Shown here: positions 46,722 to 59,280 of the stretch, piece by piece
Numbering within the stretch: the first letter of the stretch is position 1
Layout: each line of letters starts with the position of its first letter
NCBI GenBank assembly: GCA_010279815.1
Contig: QEOQ01000180.1
Location: forward strand, 171,770 to 235,769
Length of the DNA stretch: 64,000 bases
From: Brachionus plicatilis
Lineage: Eukaryota; Rotifera; Eurotatoria; Ploima; Brachionidae
Direction: 5' to 3'
Position numbers and translations under genes: made by a program
Notes under the pieces: generated by a model
Told to the model about the DNA's origin: nothing
Seen by the model: the letters and a program-made list of their open reading frames with translations, nothing else
Databases searched by the model: none

Positions 46722-48272
46722 TTAATTGCTTTCTTTCTTATCGACAGAAATTTCGATTTTGTTTTTAATTGATTTTTTAAAACAAAATAATATTAATTTG
46801 ATAATAAGCTCAAATACTTCAAACCAACTTAGAATACTCATTCCAACAAAAAGACCCAAATTTCCTCCAATACTTGATAAAATTGAAAATGGGCTCCATA
46901 CTGGCTTTTCTGTAATTTTTGTGATTGATGTATCATCATAATAAAATTGTATCAATAAGACATCTTTTCTTAATGCCTCAATAGAGTCATATAAATTTAT
47001 CTTTTCCAGGAAATCGTCGATCAATTTTATTTTTTCAGGTTTAATCTTTTTAGGCTTAATCTTTTTATTATCTTCGGTTGAAATCTCAACAGTGTCACTG
47101 GCTTCATTAATTAATTTTTGTTTAAAAATATTAAAATACCAATTGGTAAAGTATTCAGAATAACTTAATTTTGTTGAATACTTGTAAAGCACACACTCAG
47201 TTGGACATTCATCATTGCATTCTGATGATGGTAAGGAAAAAAAATCCTGAAAAAATCTCTCTTTACAAGGTATATCATTTGTACCACTACATTTTGAAAT
47301 ATTTTGATAGCTGGGAATAGCTGGTTCAGAACAATTACATTCCATTTCTAATCTTATTTGAAAGCAAACGTTCATACACATTTCTTTCGAGTACTGTTTG
47401 ACACCCAAGCGGTTGAACATCGTTTCCATTGTGTTTGTTTTTTTTGGATTTGAACTTGTTAAATCTTTGAGACAATTACCATAAGGTTGGCTTAATTTTT
47501 CACTCAATTGCCTGGTGATTTTTACCTCAGTAGCGAATCCAACTGGAGCGTCTTGGCCATAATTAGAAATACTTTTTGCGTCTGAGTGATTGTGAACCAA
47601 AAATCTAATTCCTCTTTTAATTGAGTATAATTCTTTATTGGTTGAATTTCCTACATCAATTTCAAGAATTAATCCATTTTCAAGACCACTTTTTCCAACT
47701 ATTCTCGAACCATTTGGATTAAATTTGTAACAATTTCCAAAATCGAAATGATAGAAAAATTCAAAATAGCTATCATTGCAAAGAAAACCATTAAATTTAC
47801 AACTGTAGACCATTTGATTGAAATCAAAAGTGTACAATTTTCTATTCTCTTCTGGTAAATTGAAAACATATGATTTAACAATGCTTGACGCCGAAAGTGA
47901 GAGTAAATCAGGAGATTTATCATATGTAAAGTTATTTTCTACCAGCAAGTTTTGAAATACAGCAGTTACTGAGGATTTTGAAGTGTCAAAGGGATTCAAA
48001 TTGCAAAAGCTGATGGAAGGGAATGTTGCAGGTATTTCTTCAATTACTTGGATATTGGCATAAATTGGAAATTGAGCAATATCGATTATTGTCTTAAAAA
48101 TAAAATATCCACAGCATCCGGTGCATGATAAAAAAGCAACTAACCAAAAGATGCCAATAAATTTACTTTCTGATCTGGCAATGTTTGGAATGCCATGGCT
48201 GGTTGTGGAATGGCACCATTCAATAAACACATTTTTGAATTTTGTTAAGGTTTTTTCTTTCGAAATTTGCAT
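46722..48272 (-). CDS. DEG/ENaC sodium channel subunit, copy A
   Basis: 516 aa, two-pass ligand- or mechano-gated cation channel subunit of the plasma membrane, acting as a trimer. His-Gly gating motif at residues 26-27 (TSHGIPNIARSES); TM1 about 38-60 (FIGIFWLVAFLSCTGCCGYF). The ectodomain has the family's FPSISFCNLNPFD, then GFATEVKITRQLSEKLSQPY, YGNCLKD and a cysteine-rich end (MCMNVCFQIRLEMECNCSEP, CNDECPTECVLYKYS). TM2 about 465-495 contains the pore GxS motif as GMS (477-479) in GGNLGLFVGMSILSW. One exon, unlike the intron-rich neighbours. It is the left arm of an inverted duplication with 55719-57254 and differs by about 22 substitutions plus a five-residue insertion (KKIKPEKIK region). 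Ligand unknown. Confidence 0.95.
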   Translation of the reverse strand: MQISKEKTLTKFKNVFIEWCHSTTSHGIPNIARSESKFIGIFWLVAFLSCTGCCGYFIFKTIIDIAQFPIYANIQVIEEIPATFPSISFCNLNPFDTSKSSVTAVFQNLLVENNFTYDKSPDLLSLSASSIVKSYVFNLPEENRKLYTFDFNQMVYSCKFNGFLCNDSYFEFFYHFDFGNCYKFNPNGSRIVGKSGLENGLILEIDVGNSTNKELYSIKRGIRFLVHNHSDAKSISNYGQDAPVGFATEVKITRQLSEKLSQPYGNCLKDLTSSNPKKTNTMETMFNRLGVKQYSKEMCMNVCFQIRLEMECNCSEPAIPSYQNISKCSGTNDIPCKERFFQDFFSLPSSECNDECPTECVLYKYSTKLSYSEYFTNWYFNIFKQKLINEASDTVEISTEDNKKIKPKKIKPEKIKLIDDFLEKINLYDSIEALRKDVLLIQFYYDDTSITKITEKPVWSPFSILSSIGGNLGLFVGMSILSWFEVFELIIKLILFCFKKSIKNKIEISVDKKESN

Positions 48273-51200
48273 TTTTGTTTTAAAATTTTAGAACTTTAAG
48301 TTTATATATTGGCAAGTTGGCGTTATTTTAATTTTTTGTTTAACATGCTATTAAATATTTTTAATACTGTTTATTTTAACTTGAATAATCTCATTTATTT
48401 AAAAAGAAAGATTTCCGCTTTTAAAAATCATTAAATTAAATGCTCAAATATTCAATAAGTCACTTTTTCTTCAGAATCAATATAACTTTTTGAAAAATAT
48501 TAATATTTTTAGCTTTAGATCATTTAAAAATCTAACTTTTTAATTTTAGAATTTTGGTCCAGAATAAAGTTTTTAATTTTAAAATACTTGAATTAATTAG
48601 AAATATATTAATTAATTTAACAAGTTTTAGATAAAATCTTAAAATCAAAAATTTAGTTAAAAAAAATATTTTTGAAATTGAAATTTTAAGTTAAAAAAAA
48701 TTTCAATCGTTTCAGTTCAAGGGAAAAAATTTAATTAGAAAAATGATCACTTATTTTTGAACATCCATTACAAGAAAAGAAGAATATTTATAAAAAATTA
48801 TGACCAGACTTTTTTTTTAATCAAAATGCTTTTTGTTAGAATCCTGTTAAAAAGTACGTTTTACAAAAACTAATAAATAAGTTTTAAAAGAAATTGATAA
48901 TATTTAGAACCACATTAATATTTGAAAATATCTAATTTTTTTTCAAATAGACTATAAAAGAAAAACAAAGGATATGGGGCAATATGAAGAAAAAACAAAA
49001 TTTTTAAATTTTAGGATATTTTCTAAAAGATCTTGACGAGCTGAATCTAAAAATATCAATAATTTTAAGATCGTAACTTTCCTAATATAAATATATAAGC
49101 TTAAAGTTATAATCAATATATTACCTTAAATGGTAATTTCTTGTTCAAATTTTAAGATTTTTTTTTATTTTTTTTTAAACAGTCAAAATAAAAATAGCAA
49201 TTAAAAAAAAGTAATTTTGATAATTGAACTTTTTGATTAATTTTATAGCTCTTAGAAACAAAAATTCAGGGGTTGCTACTGTTTGGGTCCCCCAAATACC
49301 CTCATGTCAACGGTAGCTCGACCAGAAAAAAGAAACTTCCGTTATCTTTATTAATGGTCTAAATTATACAAAAAATTCTAGCAACGTCTTCCTTCGTTTC
49401 TAAAGATATTTTTATTTAAAGTTAATAAAACTATTTCTGAAAGATTAAAAGCTTTAAATTCTAATAATTGATAAAAATAACAAAGAATAGTTAAAAGAGT
49501 ACAGTTAAAAATTTAAAAGCTAGTTAAATTTATTTTTTGCTGATAAATATTATAATCCAGAAATCGAATTGCCAGTTTTATTTTAATTTTCGTGGTTGAT
49601 CGAAAAAACTAGTTTCCGTTCTCTGAGCACTAACACTTTGCTTACTTAAAATAATTTCAAAAATCATAGAAAAGAATAAGCTTAGTTACAGGAATGTGCT
49701 ATTAAGTTTTAATGACACAAAATTCAATTTTAATGCTTTTAAATCTAAAAATTTTTATTAATGTTATTGGAAATTATTGAAAAATTACATTTTATTAAAT
49801 TTAAATTATATTTTAATTAAGTTTACAGATAATTTTTTATTAAACATGCTACTTAAAAAAAATTTTATCATTTTTCGAATATTCTTTGCTGAAATAAATG
49901 ACGACCTTAACAAAAATATCTTTGCAATTTCAATTTAAAAAAGAGGAAAAAAAAATCTGATGTTCTAATGAAATTTAGAGTAATTTAATGATTATATCAT
50001 ATTAGTTCCTTAATATTTTATCCTTGACAATTTTATATAATGTTTTTTCAATTGATATAATTTTTGTAAATTTAAAATAGAAAATTTATTAAAAAATTTA
50101 TTTTTTTTAACTCTAAAAATTCAGATTTTTTAACTTTTTGACTTTTTTAAAAGCTTATAAAACTTCATTTTTAAAGATAAGTTTGACTTAATAAATTTTA
50201 TTTTGGCAATTTGTATAAATTTTCGTAAAAAATGGTAGAACATTAAAAGCCAAACAAAGAACTAATTTTTGCTATTTTTTCTTTATTTTTCTATTTTTTA
50301 AAAAAGATTATACAATTCTTAATGAATTTATTGAATTTTAATGTAAAAAATGAAAATTTTTCATCGAAAAAGTAAAAAAATTAAATGAAAATAAAATAGA
50401 ATCTTATTGGAATACAGATGGATCTAATGTTTTTAAAAATATCTTAACTTTTCATTTTTTTCGAAATTGTTTTACGGTTGTAGATAAGGAAAAATATACA
50501 AATTTAAAAAAATCTCATCATTACAGAGTTTAGTTTGACCATCCACTATTTCTTGCAATTAAAATTTTAATTAGTTATTTTTAAATAAAATTGTTACTTA
50601 GTTTAAGCGAATTCTCTTTTTAGATTTGGACATTTTTCTAAGGTCAATTAATTTTAAACGACATTTTTGCTTTTAATTCGCTTTTTAGGTTTATTTTCCT
50701 TTAGTTCGTTCCACAAATAGCAGTTTTTTTCCAACAATTCTCTCACATACAATAATCAGATTTCAGATTAGAATTTTATTTTGTTTGGTTTTTAATTTTT
50801 TGCATTTTTAAATTTTGATTGTCAAATCGTTTTGTAATTAAAGAAAAAAAACAAAAAATATTTATTCAAATTTACGTAAATTGCCGAAGTAATAAATTTA
50901 ATTTTTAAGGGAAAATGAAAAAAAATGTTTTCTAATTCATTTTAAATTCTTTTATTTAAAAAAACAGGATATTGTTTTAGTTTGAAAATTTATGTACTCT
51001 TTTCTAATTATAGAAGTGATGATCTAAATAGGATTAAATTTTTGAGTTTTTTTTTTTAAACACTTTCTAAATAAAAAAATAAAATTTTATTGTCTAAAAT
51101 AAATAAAAAATTTTAAACTCTTGTTATTTCTTATAATAATAAATTGTCGCTTTAATCAAAAATTTTCTAATTTAAATTTAATATCAATCTTTTCCATGTT

Positions 51201-51680
51201 CTGTCCGAACATTGCCGAAAAACAAAAACTCGATTAGCTTATCACGCAATAGGACTATTTTTCTTTTTTTTCCACAGCAAAACCATCGACGCAAATAAAT
51301 AATCAAAAAACAATTATATATCAACGTCTTTTAGCCGAATAGGCTGTGAAATTAACAAAAATAAAAATAGTCCTTTTGAGAATATCTATAAAACAATTGG
51401 TTTTAAGATAAAAATTTTTATTTTTTACTCGGCACAAAAAAGCCAATTAAATTTTTCTCTCTATTCAAGTCTCACACACGACATTAATTAAGATATAGCC
51501 TTATCGTCAAGATTGTATGCAAAACTTGCCAGCAATAAATCACAGATCACTTTTGTCTAATAAATTGAATTTCCAACGACCAAAAACTAGTTTTTAATAA
51601 ACAACTTTTTAATTCTGTCTTTGTTTGAAAAATTCGCAATAAATCTTAGACTTTCCACACTTTAATGCTCATTTGCCAAA
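48273..51680. other. Intergenic between DEG/ENaC copy A and the Hox gene
   Basis: No coding frame supported. 49580-50300 matches, inverted, 54600-55075, with about 270 bp (about 49950-50220) present only here. This extends the inverted duplication beyond the channel genes. The last 500 bp before 51681 is less repetitive (GCACAAAAAAGCCAATTAAA, CAAGTCTCACACACGACATT) and is presumably the Hox 5' region. Confidence 0.5.
49580..50300. repeat. Left outer arm of the inverted duplication
   Basis: Complement of 54600-55075: shared blocks include CAGGAATGTGCTATTAAG, GACACAAAATTCAATTTTAA, CGAATATTCTTTGCTGAAAT and CAAACAAAGAACTAATTTTT. Similarity is clearly lower than between the channel coding regions. 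Confidence 0.75.
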
Positions 51681-52451
<771 letters not shown>

Positions 52452-53870
52452 AAGCTTTTTGTTTTGTACTTTTTTTTGTTTTTAATAAAAAAAAATTTCA
52501 TTTATTTTAACATTGAGCAAAATATAAAAATTTATTTGAATTGTAATTTTTTAAAGAAATAATATAGTAAATTTTGAAAATTGAATTATTTAGAATTAAA
52601 AAAATTTTTAAATTTTGATTTTAGCATATTTGAAAACATTAAAAAAAACCTATTTTTTGTCAATGGATGATGTCATATTTGAAGTTTTCTTTTTTTAAAA
52701 TAAATTTTAGAAAGAAAATTTTTCAAATTTAAATGTTAAATTACGAATTTTGAGAAAACTTTTTTGTGATTAAAAATGATTTTTTAATCTCTCACTGTTA
52801 TTTAACAGCATCAGAAATGTATGTATTTAAACTCCATAATTATAATGTTAATAATAGCCTACATTTTTTTTAAGTATAAGCATCATGTTCATCTAATTTA
52901 TGAGTTTTATTTTATTGTTTTTAACTAAAAAATATTAACCAATAAAAAAGTTCTTTTTTTTTAAATATTTTTATAAAATGAATAATAATCATTGTAGTAG
53001 CAAAAATATTTTATTTAGTAGAATAAGAAATTGAAAAGAAATGTTTGAAAAAAAATGAAGAAAGTAAAGACAATGCATTGATCAATTAAATTAATTGTTT
53101 TCTATCCTTTAAATAATCTTTACGCGGACGTCCTATGCCTCTTTTTTTTAACTAATTGAGCTATTGAATGTAGAGCTAACAATTTATCGGTTCTGACTGA
53201 ATTACTTATAACATTCTATTTTAAATACTCAATTAAAATTTTAATAAAATATTCGATATAAGGTTCCAGAAATTCAAAACTTTAGTGCTATCTGGATTTC
53301 TAATTTTTGACTTTAAATTCGTAAACTACGTCCTTTGAAACCCTTTTTTTTTTTGGGGGGACTAAAAAAAAAGAATTTATTTCCAGGTGTCTAAAAAGAA
53401 TTAACCCTTAAAAAAGTTGTAGATCTTTCAGACTCAATTACTCAAAGATAAAATTAAAATCTTTTTTAAAGTTATAACAGCAAAACTGAAACAGCATAAA
53501 ATTCCCTACATCCTGGTATATAGTTTTGTTTAAAAAAAAAAGGATGGGCCAATTTTTATTATTGAAAAAAAGCCAAAAAGAATAGTTTTTTTCAGTTTAA
53601 TCGTATGTAGTCCGAGGGATTATAAATAATTTTTTTTTATCAAAACTAGACAAAATTCTGAACAATGATTTTAAAATCTATGGTTTTACTTTTTTGAATT
53701 TATGTTTTATTTTATTTAAATAAAGTATCAAAATCATGTGATTTGATTTAAATTTTGAATATTTTAATTTAATTATATTTTAATTTTGAAAAGTCTTGTT
53801 CAATAATTTTTTCTATAAAAAATATTGAAAACACGTATTTTGACCTTGAATGTATGGAAATAGATTCTTA
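52452..53870. other. Intergenic 3' of the Hox gene
   Basis: AT-rich with AATAAA-type signals soon after the stop. No gene. At about 53888-53920 a run of AAAT repeats begins, suggesting a retroelement tail. Confidence 0.45.
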
Positions 53871-53932
53871 GGTCTGTACAGTTAACAAATAAATAAATAA
53901 ATAAATAATAAATAATAAAATACTTTGCTTCA

Positions 53933-54060
53933 ATGTTACATAATGATATTAAAGAACGTTGTAATTCTAGGCTGAATTTAATCAAAATCTTATCAAATAA
54001 AAAATGGGGCCTTAAATTTAACACATTAGGTAACCTTTACAAGTCTTTGATTGGATTTAG
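53933..54060 (+). pseudogene. Non-LTR reverse transcriptase thumb fragment
   Basis: Plus strand reads LHNDIKERCNSRLNLIKILS, then NKKWGLKFNTLGNLYKSLIG: the region after the catalytic core of LINE RTs (…R.R.RLNLIK.LSGK.WG…L..LYK.LI). About 42 codons remain; the frame then runs into a GC-rich insert. Inactive. Confidence 0.7.
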
Positions 54061-54190
54061 TGTTGGGCGGCGGCCAAGCCTGGCCGGTCCGAACGCGGCC
54101 AAAAAAAGGCGGCCACTTTGGCGGCCAGACCGGCGGCCAAAAATTTGGACCGCGGAGTTGGCCGGCCAAATCATTGACGGCCGGCCAACT
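54061..54190. repeat. GC-rich GGCCGGC repeat block
   Basis: 130 bp rich in GGCGGCC/GGCCGG words inside a genome otherwise far richer in A/T. It ends in a perfect 12-bp inverted repeat, AGTTGGCCGGCC at 54156-54167 and its complement at 54179-54190, with an 11-nt loop. It abuts the LINE fragment. A related-looking patch is at 25990-26055. Confidence 0.7.
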
Positions 54191-54599
54191 CTAATTAATA
54201 CCTGATCTTTTCGAGAATTTTTGTTATTTTTTGGTTTCACTGAATTTTAAAATAATTTTCGGTAATTTACGTTAATTATCATTATTTTACGAAAAATACC
54301 CTTTTTTAGATTACCAGGGTAAATATCATCAACATTAAGATCTTAAAGTATTTTAACTATGAGGCTGAAGATTTTTTTTTCTTACTGAGTTAATTTTAAA
54401 GAAAACTTAATTAGCAAGCACCTAATAGTTAAACCTAATAGTGGCTATTTGATTTTATGTCTAATCATTCCCCATATTTTTACATAATGTAAAATTATAG
54501 AAGTAAGCTATTCGCTTAGAATAAATATCTTTGATGATTATTACAAATGTATCTTAAAAAAATATTGCATTCTAGATAAAAATGAAAATTCCTTACAAA

Positions 54600-55075
54600 A
54601 AATGGTCTCTAGTTTCATTTACGAAAAATTGCAAAAATCAGTTCTTTGTTTAGCTTTTGATGTTCAACGATTTTTTTCCTCATTTTTAAATTGAAATTGC
54701 AAAGATATTTTCGTATGGTCGTCATTTATTTCAGCAAAGAATATTCGAAAAATGATAGATTATTTTTATGGTAAAATGTTTGATAAAAAATTATCAATGA
54801 ACCTAATTAAAATATAATTTAAATTTAATAAAATGTAATTTTTCAATAATTTCTAATAACGTTGATATAAATTTTTAGATTTAAAAGTATTAAAATTGAA
54901 TTTTGTGTCATTAAAACTTAATAGCACATTCCTGTAACTAAGCTGATTTTTTTTCTTTAATTTCTGATATAATTTAAGTGAGAAAAGTGTTAGTGTTCTG
55001 AGAAGGAAAGCTAGTTTGTTGATCAACCATGAAAATATAAATGAAATGGTAATTTGATTTCTGGATCTTTTTTAA
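54600..55075. repeat. Right outer arm of the inverted duplication
   Basis: Inverse of 49580-50300, see that entry. Between here and the channel gene (55076-55718) the sequence is a patchwork of fragments instead of continuing the left arm. Confidence 0.75.
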
Positions 55076-55279
55076 AAAACATTCCTATTAACTAGTTTTG
55101 TTAAAATTTAAATCATAACAAAATTAATTAAAACCCTTATTTGGAGATGAGCTTAAATTTGCATGCTAAATTAATCAACTTAAAATATTATTGAGCGCTC
55201 AAATGTCATACCTTCATAGTTTTAATAAACAAAATTTTAAGAAAAAGCAAATAATTTTATATTTTTGAATAAAATCAAA

Positions 55280-55560
55280 ATAAAAAAAGCTTTTGCTGTA
55301 AAAAAAATAACATTAGAAATAATAATTACAATTTATTTTTAAAATTCAAACAACTTTTATTTTTTTTAATTTAATAAATTAAATTTATTTAAGGTGTTTA
55401 AAAATTAATGATTTATAATTATTTATTCACACATTTTTTTAAACTAAAAATTCCAAACAATTTACATTTAAATTTAAAATTATCATTTTCAATCTGCTTA
55501 AAATAAAAATTCTATGCCTAATGAAATTCCAAATTCCTAATGAAATGTAATTTTTCAATA
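55280..55560. repeat. Patchwork: DEG/ENaC 3' flank plus smoothelin 3' UTR fragments
   Basis: 55280-55395 repeats directly the 3' flank of DEG/ENaC copy B (57315-57415; shared AACATTAGAAATAAT-like and AACTTTTATTTT blocks). It is followed without a gap by 55388-55535, an inverted copy of 45425-45575 from the smoothelin 3' UTR (TAAAATAAAAATTCTAT, AAACAATTTACATTTAAATT). Confidence 0.75.
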
Positions 55561-55718
55561 ATCTCCAATAATATTAATATAAATTTTTAGAGTGGCTCTA
55601 TTTTTACACACTGTGTCAATAAAATTTTAATATTGACACAGTATGTGTCTTTAAAAAAATTAATATTACGTCAAACTGCCAATATGTAAACTTTAAGTTA
55701 TAAAACTTTAAATCAAAA

Positions 55719-57254
55719 ATGCAATTTTCGAAAGAAAAAACCTTAACAAAATTCAAAAATGTGTTAATTGAATGGTGCCATTCCACAACCAGCCATGGCA
55801 TTCCAAACATTGCCAGATCAGAAAGTAAATTTATTGGCATCTTTTGGTTAGTTGCTTTTTTATCATGCACCGGATGTTGTGGATATTTTATTTTTAAGAC
55901 AATAATCGATATTGCTCAATTTCCTATTTATGCCAATATCCAAGTAATTGAAGAAATACCTGCAACATTCCCTTCCATCAGCTTTTGCAACTTGAATCCC
56001 TTTGATACTTCAAATTCCTCAGTAACTAATTTATTTCAAAAACTACTGGAAGATAACAACTTCACCTATGATAGATCCCCAGATTTACTCTCACTTTCGG
56101 CGTCAAGCATTGTTAAATCATATGTTTTCAATTTACCAGAAGAGAATAGAAAATTGTACACTTTTGATTTCAATAAAATGGTTTACAGTTGTAAATTTAA
56201 TGGTTTTGTTTGCGATGATAGCTATTTTGAATTTTTCTATCATTTCGATTTTGGAAATTGTTACAAATTTAATCCAAATGGTTCGAGAATAGTTGGAAAA
56301 AGTGGTCTTGAAAATGGATTAATTCTTGAAATTGATGTAGGAAATTCAACCAATAAAGAATTGTACTCAATCAAAAGAGGAATTCGATTTTTGGTTCACA
56401 ATCACTCGGACTCAAAAAGTATTTCTAATTATGGCCAAGACGCTCCAGTTGGATTCGCTACTGAAGTAAAAATCACCAGGCAATTGAGTGAAAAATTAAG
56501 CCAACCTTATGGTAATTGTCTCAAAGATTTAACAAGTTCAAATCCAAAAAAAACAAACACAATGGAAACGATGTTCAACCGCTTGGGTGTCAAACAGTAC
56601 TCGAAAGAAATGTGTATGAACGTTTGCTTTCAAATTAGATTAGAAATGGAATGTAATTGTTCTGAACCAGCTATTCCAAGCTATCAAAATATTTCAAAAT
56701 GTAGTGGTACAAATGATATAGAATGTAAAGAGAGATTTTTTCAGAATTTTTTTTCCTTAACTTCATCAGAATGCAATGATGAATGTCCAACTGAGTGTGT
56801 GCTTTACAAGTATTCAACAAAATTAAGTTATTCTAAATACTTTACCAATTGGTATTTTAATATTTTTGAACAAAAATTAATTAATGAAGCCAGTGAGACT
56901 GTTGAGATTTCCTCCAAAGATAATAAAAAGATTAAACCTGAAAAAATAAAATTGATCGACGATTTCCTGGAAAAGATAAATTTATATGACTCTATTGAGG
57001 CATTAAGAAAAGATGTATTATTAATACAATTTTATTATGATGATACATCAATCACAAAAATTACAGAAAGGCCAGTATGGAGCCCATTTTCAATTTTATC
57101 AAGTATTGGAGGAAATTTGGGTCTTTTTGTTGGAATGAGTATTCTAAGTTGGTTTGAAGTATTTGAGCTTATAATCAAATTAATATTATTTTGTTTTAAA
57201 AAATCAATTAAAAACAAAATCGAAATTTCTGTCGATAAGAAAGAAAGCAATTAA
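55719..57254 (+). CDS. DEG/ENaC sodium channel subunit, copy B
   Basis: 511 aa, same architecture as copy A: HG gating motif at 26-27, TM1, cysteine-rich ectodomain, TM2 with the GMS selectivity motif, basic C-terminus. It differs from A mainly in two clusters: after NPFDTS (NSSVTNLFQKLLEDNNF) and in the cytosol-proximal KKIKPEKIK stretch, which is five residues shorter. The clustering suggests the rest is kept alike by gene conversion or that these loops diverge freely. Intronless. The promoter-proximal 60 bp (GCCAATATGTAAACTTTAAG) matches copy A; further upstream does not, so regulation may differ. Confidence 0.95.
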   Translation: MQFSKEKTLTKFKNVLIEWCHSTTSHGIPNIARSESKFIGIFWLVAFLSCTGCCGYFIFKTIIDIAQFPIYANIQVIEEIPATFPSISFCNLNPFDTSNSSVTNLFQKLLEDNNFTYDRSPDLLSLSASSIVKSYVFNLPEENRKLYTFDFNKMVYSCKFNGFVCDDSYFEFFYHFDFGNCYKFNPNGSRIVGKSGLENGLILEIDVGNSTNKELYSIKRGIRFLVHNHSDSKSISNYGQDAPVGFATEVKITRQLSEKLSQPYGNCLKDLTSSNPKKTNTMETMFNRLGVKQYSKEMCMNVCFQIRLEMECNCSEPAIPSYQNISKCSGTNDIECKERFFQNFFSLTSSECNDECPTECVLYKYSTKLSYSKYFTNWYFNIFEQKLINEASETVEISSKDNKKIKPEKIKLIDDFLEKINLYDSIEALRKDVLLIQFYYDDTSITKITERPVWSPFSILSSIGGNLGLFVGMSILSWFEVFELIIKLILFCFKKSIKNKIEISVDKKESN

Positions 57255-58127
57255 TGATAATGACTAATTTTTTATTTAAAACTTTGGCATTTTATTTTTT
57301 TAAATAAAAGCAGAATAAATAAAGCTTTTACTGTACATTAGAAATAATCATAAAATTTTATTTTCAAATTCAAATAACTTTTATTTTCTTTAATTTAATA
57401 AAATAAATATTTTTTTTTGCAATTTTTTGCAATTTTTTCTTGTAATAAAGAAAAAAAAAAAAAATTTTAAATTCAAATAAGTTCCTTGCCTACCTATTTG
57501 AATTTTTTTTAAGCTTAATACTTTTCTGTTTTTAGACAAATTTATAATTGATTTTTAAGAATATAACAAATTTATTCTACAAAAAAATTAACTCTAAAAA
57601 AAATTATTTATTTATTAGTAACTAAATAAAATAAAAAACTAGCAATTGGCTTGTACTCAATACTTACTTTTTTGTCGGAATTTCCATATTAATTTTCTTT
57701 CATGGGCGAGCATATAAAAATGCTATTAGTTAACATATTATCTTTTAGCTTGGTTCTTTATATAGAAATTTTTTCATAGAATTGACAAGTAGAAAAAAAA
57801 TCGATTTTTCATCGAAATTTTATTTATTGAATAAGGACAAAAAAACGTCGAAATGTAAAATAGAAATTATTTATGTTGAAAAAAAAGAGAATAATTTTCA
57901 TATAAATCTCATAAATAAATTTTTTCTCTCTTTTAATTCTTTTCTTTTAAAAAATTAATGAAAGCCTTTTTTAAAAAAGGGGATCAGTAGTTTTTATACA
58001 TATTTTGAGAGTTAATACATCGGTTTAATAATTGATGAATAAAACAAGCTACGATCTGTACCTTTGTTCCCTGTCGTTACTTGAAACGTTAATAATATAG
58101 TAGTCAAAAATTTATCGACGTCAAATA
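57255..58127. other. Intergenic 3' of DEG/ENaC copy B
   Basis: First about 165 bp matches the complement of 46600-46721 and the 55280 fragment. The rest is AT-rich with no gene. Confidence 0.5.
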
Positions 58128-58538
58128 CAGTGGTGTTCCGGATTTAGTAATTTACGATAAGATAGGTAAAAATTACCAAATTTTGTTAACAAAAAATACT
58201 TGATTAAATTGTCATAAAATAAATATAATTGAATAAATTAACATTTTATTTTCTTGATTTATCCATTTTAATTGAATTAGATGCCTTTTCCCAAGCTTTT
58301 TTAAAGGAAAGATGTTTGGGAACGAATTTAACTTGATCATCTTTTGAAAAAAATAATTTTTCTAATTTGTACATCATTTTTAAAATAAATATTGAAGGAT
58401 AAAAAAATTAATTTTTTTTTTAAAAAGTGCCAAATTATTTCAATTTTTTGGACATTTTTTTTTTACATAAATTTACGTAAAATGTTCGAAATTTATACGT
58501 AATTTATCGTAAATTACCAAATTCGGAACACCACTGTA
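58126..58538. mobile_element. Tc1/mariner-like MITE with TA duplication
   Basis: Element 58128-58536 between TA dinucleotides (58126-58127 and 58537-58538). Terminal inverted repeats begin CAGTGGTGTTCCG and extend about 33 bp (…GTAATTTACGATAA). CAGTG ends with TA target sites are typical of Tc1/mariner and pogo elements. Internally a minus-strand frame 58377-58246 encodes 43 aa (MMYKLEKLFFSKDDQVKFVP…), not a transposase I recognise. Confidence 0.82.
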
Positions 58539-58705
58539 ATAGTATTGAGGCTTGCCAAAGATCATTAGCTCAGGTTCTTAATGGTCACCCGGTTGTAAAC
58601 AAATGTTTTAAACATTTTATTAGAGAGCAACATCTAACAGAGATAAGTTTTGAGCAAATTAAGTCTGGTTTTGTTTTTGAAACAGAGAAAAATGAAATAA
58701 AAAAA

Positions 58706-59235
58706 GTTACAGTACTGCTATGATTTTACGTTTCTACGTAATTTTACGTAAAATTACGTAAATTTACGTTAAGTAAAAAAGGAAATTCACCGGATTTTAC
58801 CAGAATTAACGTAAAATTTCCGGAAATTACGTAAATTTTTGTTAAAAGTAAAAATTCCAATTAACTTACTTTTTTGAGAATTTTGACATTTTTTGACTTT
58901 TATAAAATTTTTTGGGCTAAATAATTACTTTATTTCACGTAATTTTACGTTAAATTTTATTCGAAAATGGCAATTTTTATTAAAAAAGGGAAAAATTTTT
59001 TCAAAAATTTATTTTCTTTTATTTTTATCATTTTTAAAGCTGTCGCCAGCTATTCTCCATGTTTCTTCGAAACAAGAATTTTTTGGCACAAGCTTCAACA
59101 AATCCTCTTTAGTAATAACAATTAAAATTAAAGCTGTTTTTTTTCATTAAAAAATTTTCTTTTTATTTCCTTCATTTCATTTCGTAGTTTCACGTAAAAT
59201 TACGTAAAAACAGAATATCATAGCAGTATTGTAAC
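58706..59235. mobile_element. ACGTAA-rich foldback element
   Basis: Inverted ends of about 50 bp: left GTTACAGTACTGCTATGATT then TTTCTACGTAATTTTACGTA; right ends with the complement of GTTACAATACTGCTATGAT. TTACGTAAA words recur through both arms. No transposase and no certain target duplication. Confidence 0.65.
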
Positions 59236-59280
59236 TCAATTAATGATAATAAATATGTAAAATAAGTTGTTTAGAAGGTG

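Noticed and set aside
46726..47923. Frames in other phases under DEG/ENaC copy A, mirrored at copy B
   Set aside because: Conserved only because the channel coding sequence is duplicated.
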